Source: Lingula anatina (Eukaryota > Brachiopoda > Lingulata > Lingulida > Lingulidae). From it: DNA of 48,793 nt. Location of the stretch: assembly GCF_001039355.2 (NCBI RefSeq), contig NW_019775891.1, forward strand, positions 778,201-826,993, read 5' to 3'. Within the stretch, counting starts at the first letter, position 1, and every line of letters starts with the position of its first letter. This document shows, piece after piece, positions 35,961 to 47,900 of the stretch. The notes beneath the pieces are model-generated. The model had not been told where the DNA came from, searched no databases, and saw only the letters and a program-made list of their open reading frames with translations. The position numbers were made by a program, and so were the translations under genes.

Positions 35961-38900
35961 ATTCAACTGAGTTCTACCAGACAACAGTTCAGCATTACCT
36001 TGGGTTATACTTCCATCCACTCCTCAGTCTCTCCTCCCAGTGGACCCACGTCTTACTCTTAGGGTCCACAAAGTACTCATAGATGGAGTCCTTGTTGGGG
36101 AATGTGCCCTCCATCTCACGGAAGTAGTTGTCAATCCTCTTACGTCCCTCCTCGTCCACGCTACCCATGATAGACCAGATCATACAGAACTGGAAGTACA
36201 GCTCTATCATCCTGACATAGTTCTCCTGGTCACTGGGATCACACTGGAAATAGGGGAAGGTTAAAGTCAATTATTACATTGTTAATATCAAGATTGGAAT
36301 TGCTAGTACAGCTCTATCATCCTGACATAGTTCTCCTGGTCACTGGGATCACACTGGAAATATGGGAATGTTAAAGTCAATATTACATTGTTAATATCAA
36401 GATTGGAATTGCTAGTACAGCTCTATCATCCTGACATAGTTCTCCTGGTCACTGGGATCACACTGGAAAAATTGAAAATTTGAGGTCATCATTCCATTAT
36501 CAATATCAGTCACACTGAAGGTCACAGACACAACTATTGCATGACTTTATCTGTTAAACCTAAAGATATGGTTTGTACTACCAACTTCATATCCTACACA
36601 TTTTCTTCCTTTTGTTTCCAATCACAAATACTCCAGTTAAACAAGTCCTCTTGTTTTCCATCATCTCCTTAGTCTACTTACCCCTAGTTCTGGTTTGGCC
36701 ATACAATCAAACAGCTTGCACAGTGAAATCACTCCATTCAGCTCAGCAATGGGGATCAGCTCCTTACACTGCTGTTTCTTAAATTCCATGATCTTCACAA
36801 TGTACTTCTCAAACAGTCTCTTCAGTTCCTCCACCATTGTTTTATCTGGTTTCTTATCCAGCCAGGAGTCAACATAAGGTCTCCAGCCTAGGTCTACATA
36901 GTCATAGTACACCATGCCACACCTTGACACAGTGGCTGGGGAGGCTACAGACAGGTCAGCCACCTCAAACAGCAGTGACACCTATAGGAGAGGAAAAGCA
37001 CTAGTATGAATAGAGGTCAATGATAATATACAATAATACAATAATAATTTACTTCATATAGAAAATGGTTTGGGATTAAGATTCATAACAATGGAGTCCA
37101 TTCAGGGCTTTCCATAGGAAAGTTTTTTTACTTTTCTACCCTCTTGGTAAAGTGAATTTGAGAAATGGTATAGAACCAAGATCAAATTTCAATTAACATT
37201 GGATGTTTTCCTGCCAAAAAGACATAGGTATTTCCCCCTGCCCTTCCTTTTTCATACTAACTTATATTAAATATATTACAAGATCTCTAAAAAACAAGAT
37301 ATATGTCACAGAGTTAATTATCTGACCTGTTCAGGCATTCCAATACGCTCTCCATTGATCAGGGTGAGAATCTTGTTGTCGTCCATCACAGAGTTCATGC
37401 TCTCAATCCACAGTGTGTCCACAGGACCATCAAACAGAATCCACTTCTCCTCTGGCTTCTCATCTGACAGTGCAGGAACAACAGGACATATTAGACTCTT
37501 TTAAACCTTACACTTGATGTGCTCTGATATGACTGCTGTATTCTTGTTATTATCACTATATGTACTACTGGATTCATCTATGTATGGTAATTACTTGATA
37601 TCTTATATTGTATAATAGTGTGCACACACACGCACGCACGCATGCACGTGCACACACACACACACAGTATATCCCTGTACCTGCACAAGTTGTCCTCATC
37701 ACACTAGAGAGCACACCATCAGCCCACTCATTGGTGTTCAGGTCAAACTCTCCATACAGCTCTCCTAGCGACACAGCCTTGGGGTTGATGGGGAATTCCT
37801 GGAATAAATTGTGAGATTACTGGTTTAGCATACTTCTGTACATATTCAACTGACAAATTCCATCCAACTTTTTTTACACATCAGACACAATGGTACTATG
37901 TGCATCATACTATTAATATAAAGAAATGTTCAACGAACCTAGTCAATTTGCCTTTTCAGTTTGCAACTGAGTTTTATTATGAGCACCCTACACACGCACA
38001 CTGCTTGCTGACACCATAAACCTGACACACTAACTATTACCATTTTAAATTCATGACTCACCCAGCACACTCAGTCACACCTAACACACTCAGTCACAAC
38101 ACACACAACCTCACCATACTGAACCTGTCTCACCCAGCACACTGAGTCACACCTAACACACTCACCTTCACCATATTAAACGCAGGGTCTCCAGCCTTGT
38201 GCAGTCTCCCCATGGCAGCCTGCAGGACTCTCCATGTCACTGACTTCCCAGACAGCGTCTTCCCGACTATCATAACAGAGTGGCGTGAGTTCTTGGTCTC
38301 GTACAGCTGGATCACCTTGGTGATGGTGTTAGGAATAGTCTGGAGACCAAAGGCACGCAGCTCCTCCTCTATGGCTGTCTTCATCTGATGGCACAGGAAA
38401 AGGAGAGAATTAGTCTTTTTTTTTTATTCTTTTACTTCTTTATACATCCATAGTGGACACAAACCTAAGAACACTACTCTGATCAAGTCTTCTGTGAATA
38501 TCAAGCACTATTTTTGTAGTGAATTTAAGTCAGGTTTGGCATTTTATAACAGACTTCTATCAATGCAATAAGCTCTCCCTCTTTTTTTTTTAAATCTTAC
38601 ACATAAAAAAAAGATGGTTCAATATAATGTTCAGCACTCCAGCTGTCTGGCCATGTAAGCCAGGCCATTGCTCTACAAATATATCATTATATTCAAGCCC
38701 CAGATAAGCTACAGAAGGGGGCCACATTACCTTGGAGTAGTCAATGGTTGGCAGGTCTACACCAGGAAACAGATCAGACACAATGCCATTAAACAGAGGC
38801 AAGTCTACAGCTGTCATCTTGGCCACATTCATGTCCTTCATAGACAGCAACAGAAGCTGGAAACAAAATTACAACCTTCCTTTAAAAATATCACAAAAAT

Positions 38901-41900
38901 ACAGCACTTCATTATATATTTGATATGAAACATATGGTAATTTGAAATACATCATACTCAATGGCAAAGTGGTATGAACATTCTTGAAAGTTTGAGAGAT
39001 TTGTATATGTTGGACATATTTATATTTCCTGGTGTACATTTGAGACATGTATTTGACAAAGGCTCCATAAGGCAGACCAGGATTCTTTTAAACTTAGCAC
39101 TGTTTATAGAACTTAATCTATGCACATAGATGGCCTTGACCTCAGCAAATGACCTTGACACATATTCATGACCTTCTACTTTGACCTTACCTCTTCATCA
39201 GGCATGTTGGGGTTAGATCTCTTCTTTCTCCCAGCATATCTCAGCACAGAGACCAGAGCTCTGAGACCAAAGTCATAATGGTCCTGCTTGGACAGCTGTT
39301 GAACTGCCAAACTATACAGAGTGAACACCTTCTTAGCCAGCACCTGTAGGGAACAGAAATAAGGGGGACATGTATAGGAAACATCCAAACTTAAACTATA
39401 GAAATATGTTGGACAGTTAGACTGTACAGAGACAGAGACCTGTGAGGAAGTAGATTTATTTATTTGTTCATTTATTTACTTTTTTATTTACATATCTGTC
39501 ATAATTTATCATTATCATTTTTTATAAGTTTAGCACATCTGCACAATAATATAATATAACCTGTATTCACAGTACATTAAGGAAGGTTATCACAAATAAA
39601 TTATCCATTTCTATTGATGACCTTTCAATACTTGGATCACTCTGTCACTTTTAACCCAGTTTATTACCTTGGTGTTGTTGAATCCCTCTCCAAACAGTGT
39701 GATCTCAGCAATGAGGTTGGAGTCAGGGACAACCATAGAGATGGGCCGGAACATGGATTTCAAGTTGTCTGGTAGCTCTGTACGACCAGCATAACCTGGA
39801 GACAGAAGGGGAGAATTAACAAATTACTTTCAAGTTTATGGTACCATACTGAATCTCATAATTTCATTAACAGCCTTGATCTAAATATTTGGATCTTTGA
39901 GAAAGTTGAGAAAAGTTATTCTGAATGTTTTTTCATTAAAATAAATGTTTGTGGTTTCCAAAACAAGTATCTTATGAAGTGCTTCTGACATTATTTGCCA
40001 CATTAAGAACAAATCACTTTCAGTCAGTGTTAAGACAGCAGTTTCCCTACCTGGATTCATGGTAATAAAGATGCCACAAGACCACTGCAGGTTGATTTCT
40101 CTTCCCTCAAACACAAACCTCCTGGAGGCCGCCGCCAGGGCAGACAAGATGGAGAGAATCTGCTGCGCCACCACTGACAACACCTCAATGTTGATACGGT
40201 TGAACTCATCAAAACAGCCCCAGGCTCCAGTCTGTGAAGGTAAATAAATGTGGCATATACAGCATAGGTCAATAATACTCATAAACCTGATCAAAATATG
40301 GACAGATTGTGGAATACATATACAAAGACTGTTTTTTCTGATAAGTCTATTACTTGTAGTCCAGACCCTGGGAGCAGTTAATTACAAACTATACCTGAGC
40401 TAATCCAGAGAACATCCTCCCCATAGACTTGTAATCCAGGCCCTCTGAGCAGTTCACCACAATGACGTAGTTTCCCAGGGATTTGCCCAAATCCTTGGTG
40501 GTCTCAGTCTTTCCTGTTCCTGCAGGCCCCTTGGGGCTACCTCCTCTGTGTAAGTGGAGGGCAGTGGTCAAGGTCATGTAACATCTAAAAATAGAAAGTA
40601 GGTCATTCAAAGTTGGTCACCAAAGATTGGCCGGAATCAAAAGCAAGTTATTAGACAGAGGCACAATTCAGACATACACAGCTTAACAGGATCGAGAAGA
40701 TGGTTAAACATTAAATAATTGATAATTTATCTATAATACCTGGGAAAATAAGATCATATTAGAAACTATAGCTGTACAGTACTATATGTATCATGTGTAT
40801 ATATACAGTACCTGTCTGTCAGGGGTGTGATGACCAGACGTCCCGAGTTGCCAAGGTACTCGTATCCATACTGAAAACTGGTGTTGGTCTGTCTCACTAC
40901 ACAGTCATCTATCACATCCTAGAGACAGAAATAGAATGAATGTGTCAGGGTGTTAACATACTCCCAAGACAAATCAAACTACAGTATTAACATCTAATGT
41001 TTGGAAGTGAAAGATCTGACTGACTATCTTTACAGTACTCATATACATGGTACTTATGATGGAAAAAAAATAGGCCACTTTATAAATCTTATTTAAAAAC
41101 AAGCCCTGTATTTTGGCTAAGTCAGTCTCTTACAAATTCCTCACCTTCTCCCAGTAAAGCCTGAGCTGACTGAGCCACTCAAATGCCGTGACATCATTGA
41201 CGCCTCTCTTGATCAGCTGTTCTATGATGTCACGCTGATGGACCTCAATGGTTACCAAGGCAACAATCTTTAGACGCTGGATCTTGGTGAGGTTGCCACG
41301 GATGGCTTCTGAGAACTTGGACAGCATGGAGACCTGGGGACATTAAAAGTGCTTCATTGTAGGCCATTTTCATGCTATGATTTTGTTAATAATCTTGAAA
41401 CAAGGAATACCACTTTAATAAAAACTTTGCATTTCTTTTGATTATATTTTATTCTCATGGCTTTCATATTATTTATATATTGCCTTTCTTCTTCTTTGCA
41501 CATCATAAATATTTGATATTCTGTTTCCATTAAACACAAATTTGCTCTAAGTATAAAAACCAATCTATACACACCTGTTTCTTCTTTAAGCTCTTCAAAG
41601 CCTTCTTATCTCCCCTCTCTTTAGAGGTAGCCAGAGCTTTAGTCACGTCCTGTGTCCACTGCATCTGACTGGACGTAATACACATCTGTCCACACCACTC
41701 TCGCACCCACTTGTCTCTCTTACTCAGACTCTTCTTCAGCGCCGCGCGGCACTGCTTCAGCACGTCCTTGAGGGTGGTCCGCATGGTCCTCTCTATGTCA
41801 CACAGCCAGGCCTGGAAGACAAGGGCAGTATCCATGACAACATTTTAAAAATCTGAAGACAATACCTAAAATATCCCTTTAATGTTATAAAGCAAGGGAC

Positions 41901-44467
41901 AAAAACCCCTATTTGCCAAAAAATAAAATTTTAAAAATACCTATAATAGTTCCTGTAGAACTTAATTTGATATTTGTAAGTTATGATAGTGAGTTTGATG
42001 ACTTACACATTATTTATTATAGATATGAGCACATTTGTTTAAGTTTATTTGTTTTATATAAATGTCATTTCCATGGGTGTAATTACTCAAAATAAAGCAT
42101 TTATTCAAATCAACAAATTTACAATAATGCAAAAAAAACATTTCCAAGCATGTAACTATGTGTTGACCTCACCTCTACTGGACCGTCCAGCAGGACATGT
42201 ACAGGTGTTCCAGAGTGGACAAACTCTATGTACTCTCCATCAGCAGAGCTCATACCAGCCGCCTCCCACTTCTGTGTGATACCAGTCTGAAATGAAAAAT
42301 AATACAGATGAGACACAAATACAGTACCTGTGAAAACTAAACAAGAAAAATAATCCTGAAATGCAAAAACTCATTTTTAATAACAAACTATACTTAATTA
42401 TCCATTACGGTTTTATAACTGAAAACATTAACAAGAATGTTACACGGTTTTCATTGAAGCAAATTTTGTATTGCAGTCAACCGATAAAACATCATTAGCT
42501 TAACTGTTCTTTTAATTAGTCAAATTACAGTATTCTAAAAGAAAGTTATCCTTTTTCTCGTACAAATACAAAGGTTTTTAGCCTGTGATGAATATAAACC
42601 TGTAACCTCTCTACTTCACCCCTACCAAAAACTAAATCCCCCACCCCTGACCATTCTACCAGTACCCTACCTTTCCCATCTTGAGTTTATTAATATTATC
42701 AAAGCACTTCTTCAGGTGTGGTTGGACAGCCTCGGGGTTCTTAGACTGGCCCAGGATTTCAAGGAGGTCATCGTTAGAGATGAAGTAAAACCTGGGGAAG
42801 ATTTGTCTCTTGGTCTCCAGGTACATGTCCAGAGACTTCTGGATCTCCTCTAGCTTGTTGTTCATCTGAGTCAGCCTCTCCAGCAGTCCTGGAACACATG
42901 GTACAGATACAGATACATCCAGGCATAATCAAATACAAATACACGAAGTAGTTCCCATAGTGATTTCTATAAACAACTAGATATACATTGTAGACTATGG
43001 TGTACATAGATTATTGTTATAAGAGATAATAGCATATAATGAAATGGGCTAAATTTTGTAATAAGTTGAATTTATAGTTTGACTTTTGAACAATTCTGAA
43101 TTAAAAAACGTTTTTATTCATCCATTCATTAATCTATCCATCCATTCATAATTTTTCAATCATCTAACAAGATCACATGAGCTCCACATGGATGTCCTCA
43201 CCTTGCTGGTGTGTGGCTCTTAGAGCATTCTTGTCTTTATTCATGGTTGTCATGATCTTCTTCCAGCTGATGTTGATTTCATCAAAGTCAGCTGACTCCC
43301 TGGGCAGCTGTTTCCTGATGTCTTCTCCCAGGAAAATATTCTGGAATAAAACCAGAGATATTACCCACTTCACTTGGGCTGTGGGGGTCATGTATTAGAG
43401 CTTAGAATGGTCTGGTATTTCCCTGTGTGGTTGCTATCACAATATACTAACTTTGTATTACTAATTTTTTTCTTAATTCAGTGTGGCTGTTGTAATAAAT
43501 CTTTGTTTCTCATTTAAATATGCAAAAAAAAAAAAAAAAAAAAAAAAGTGCCATATAACTATAAATATATATAAATAAAGTAATATGTATGAGCTATGCC
43601 TCACCTCCAGGTACATCCACTGTCTCTGTACAGTCAACAACATCTCTACTGTCTCCATGATCAGTGACAGCGTCCTTTCCCACCTGTCCACGTCCTGCTC
43701 AAATGCCTTCACAAACCTGGATGCCTTCATGGTGGACAGCTGAACCTGGCCATCCTCCAGGAACTGGAACACCTCCTCAGTGGACCTGTGAGAAAGAGAG
43801 AGGAGGGAGAATAACGAAATTATGCCCCGCCCTTCTTGTTTCAAAAATGCTCTGAACACTGATTAGGAAGGCTTATCATTTCTTATTCCATTTTAATTAA
43901 AAGACAACATGCCATTTCACTACCCAAGTTACATGAAGCAATCTAATAGAATTATTTTCGGAATGCTGGCTTAAAATACATAATTTGTTTTATTTTGGTT
44001 TAAAGGCTAAAGTGTGTGCTATTTTGCTATCAATCTTACTCGAAGTAATATTTGATTATTTTTTTCTTTTATTATTATTATTATATTTAATTATTATCAA
44101 TCTTCTAAGACCTGGACAAAACTGACCTCAGTTTGAAGTGACCTTTGTCCTTGTAGGGTCCAATGTCCAGCTCAGTAATCTCCCAAGTCTCACTGATCTT
44201 CTGTAGGGCCACCTCTATGGCCAGTTCTTTAGTGGCGGCGCCAGAGATATCATTGATCTGCTCACTGTACTGGTCAAAACCGTACTCGATGATCTTTTCC
44301 AGGGTGAAATCATCTGACTCAGGGTCAAAACTCCTTTGCATGTCTTCCTGTTGGGGAAGAAAGATGGATATTGAACTGTGAATCCAAATTCACTGCTCTG
44401 GTCAGATCTGTTTGTTTGAATTACAATGAAGATTTTGATTTTTCCTCTGAATATTCTGCTGCCACTG

Positions 44468-44555
<88 letters not shown>

Positions 44556-44670
44556 ACTATGCATGCCTATGTGTGGTACATGTGTGTGTGTGTCTGCAAG
44601 CATGTGTGTATGCTCACGCTTGTATGCACACACATGCTTACATATGCACAAATGACACTCAAATGCTTGT

Positions 44671-44750
<80 letters not shown>

Positions 44751-44935
44751 GTGCAGCCTTACCCTGATCTGTGTCCAATGTCTGGGTCTCATAGCTTTAT
44801 TCTTCAGGTCACTGATCAGAGGCATGGTACGCCTAAACTGGTCCACTTTATTCTTACTCTGCTCCACAATCTCCCAACTCTTGTCCTTTAGTTCACGTGA
44901 TAGCTTAGACAGCTTCTTGAACAGCACCTGGGGGG

Positions 44936-44990
<55 letters not shown>

Positions 44991-47900
44991 GCCAGCAATT
45001 TCAAAGGGGGGGGGTTCTTTTTTGAAAAAGTGGACCTTTTACCATAAAATCCCCATGTACCTAGATCAAATTTTACCCAGTGCGGAACTTTTCCAAACAA
45101 AAGGGGCGGTTCTTTTGAACCCCCCAAACCCCCCTGGCTACGGGCCTGAATATGAACTGATCTAACACAGCACATTCATTTATTAAGAAAAGTAAGCTTT
45201 AAAATAATAAAAAAATTTCAACTTTTCCAAACTGTAGTGTCTTATAGAGCTCCTGAGTTTTCTGTTAAATTACAAAAGAAGAAAAAAAAGATCACATGTC
45301 CACTTACCTGACACTGATCTTCCATTTCTGTTGTTTGTAGTCCAGAGAACTTCCCCTGTTTCCACTGGTCCCAGTGTTCTTCCCACTCCTTAGTAATCTC
45401 CCACACTGTCTCTATACTCTCTATATCCTAGAATAGAACACATGATATTGTTATACTAGCTTCCACTGGTCCCAGTGTTCTTCCCACTCAAGATTTTTAT
45501 AATGTTCTCATCCAAAAGAATGCCATGTACTGCAAAAGATACAGATATTGAAGGGAAACTTAAACAGCATTTAAAATCAAATACATTTTATAAAAAACAC
45601 ACACAAAGACAGACAGACAGGCAGACAGTCAGACACTGTTCAAACAGAGACACATGCACATAATTAAACCATACCTTCTCCAGTACTCCAATATCCTTAG
45701 ATGGCGGCTGATCAATCTTGAAGATACCAAGTCCTCGCCGTAGTTGTTGTTCCTGCTCCTTGAAGTTGTTCACTTGAGCCTTGATCTCGGCCACCTGCAC
45801 CAGCGCCGCCTCTGTGCCAAGACTGCCACTGAACGGCCCGTTCTTACTGAAGTCTGACAGCAGTGCTGCCACCTGTTTCTTGAACTCCTCTGCCTGCGCC
45901 AGAAGTCCCGTCTTGAACTTCTCCTGCAAGCACCAATGATCTCCTTCTTGAGGATATGTTTTATTATTTTTTTATTTTTTTTTTTTTAATATAAACTGAA
46001 TATTAGGACTTCAAAACTGTAACAAAAGTCATTGGAATATGTCTAATGAATCCTGACATATTTCATACATAAATTGATAAGGGCACTGCTAAGTAGGTTA
46101 CCTTATTTTTCTTCAGCATCGCATCAGCATCTATCAGAGTCTGCTGGAATTCCACCCACTTGTTAGGAAGTTCATCTAACATAGCTGTCGTCTACAACAA
46201 AAATGGGACATACAGTTTACATAAACAAGTGGTATAAGCTCAATGTTTTTCAATAGGATCACACATTTTAATGCAATTTTATTCACCTTACTATTCTTTG
46301 TATAACTTGTAAATTAAGGAAGACTGCCTGTAACAGAAAAGATGTAAACCTGATTGAAGATCTATTTTGAAAACAAGATAGCAAATCTTTAAACATTGTA
46401 CAACTTCAAACTTAGGCTGGCCTATTTACTGAGTAAACTATAACAGTTTAAATAATTTTTTTTTCAAGTCTGACACCATTAATGTAACGTTAAGCTTCCA
46501 GTCAGTCCAATATGCCCATTTAGTCAAATAGCTTATCTATGTGCTGCCATCTGCAGAACAAGATAAGCCCAATCCCTTACCTCCTCTGGCACTGGCACCT
46601 CATACTTGGTCAAGATGGCAAACTGGTCGTAGAGAGGGGCAAACTTGGCCTCCACACTGCTCAGGTCACTGTTCAGGGTCTCCCACAGGGTCAGGGTGTC
46701 GGCCAGCTCATCCAGGGTCTGGGGTGGTTTGCTTACCCTGCGGAAATATAGGGTATGCTTTATATCTTAACACATTTATCAGCTTAAATAAAGAAAAAAA
46801 AAATCATACTAAATTTCACCAATTCAGCTGCATATCTTAACAAATTTATCAGCTTGAAAAATAATTATTTTATTCTCAAATAGAAAATCATCAATACTTA
46901 ATTAGTTGAACTAAAAGATGACATACTGCAGCCAAATAATAGTGTCTACATTGTGACTTCTTTGTCATCTGCCAATCAAGTTTAATTAAACATTACTGAC
47001 AACCTTCAGGTAACAGCTGAAACTATTGCTAACAGTTTTGACTTATATCAATGAAATAAAAATAAAACCCACAAATATTCAGTTGGTATAAACTCACTTT
47101 GCCCCGTTATCCTGCAGGAAGCTGTGCAGCTCGTTCAGTTTGGAGGTAGCGATATCCTTGAGCAGCGTTGTGAACTTGTTCTGCCATTCTTGGCAGTGAC
47201 TGAGGATAGAGTACTTGAGAGGAGAACAGTCTAACAGAACAAACTGGATGTTTAGGATGGTCTCCTGGGTCTGAACATTGTTAGCTACCTCAGTGTATCT
47301 GGAAATATAGAGTTATCATGTAGTGTTATGTCCTCAGTCAAATACTTTGTAATAAAAGTCATCATTCCTGTTTATATTTAATTATATAACATTTAGTTGT
47401 ATTACAAAAATACTTTCCTCCTCCAATGAGATTAAGTATTTTTGCTTCCATTAGTTTGTTTGTCTGTTTGGGGCATTATGCAAAAAGTTATGGACAGATT
47501 TTGATAAATTTTCAGGATAGTTCACAAATGGGCCAAGGAACAAATGGTTATGTTTCTGTTAACACATTCAACTTTAGTAAAAAGTAGTTTTACCAAAAGG
47601 CAATACAGCAGTTTAAAAAACACACATGTACCTTTCAATATCAGCGTGGAAAGAGGACACCTGTGGGTTCAGTTTCTGGTATCTCCTGATGAAGGCGTCC
47701 TTGTTGATCTCCCAGATCTCGCGGTAGTTGTCCCAGGTGGTCAGGTACTCCTGGAGACTGGTGGCATTGGTCGCCATTCCTGTCTTGATGGCGTTCTGGA
47801 TCTTCCTGATCTCCTCGTCTCTGGCCACAACATCATGGATGGGCTGGAAATAATAAAAATAATAATAATAATTATAATAGTAATAATATCTGGGAGTACC

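Noticed and set aside
44421-44927. Open reading frames encoding Cys-Val or His-Thr repeats
   Set aside because: Translations of (GT)n and (CA)n microsatellites in a DNAH2 intron.
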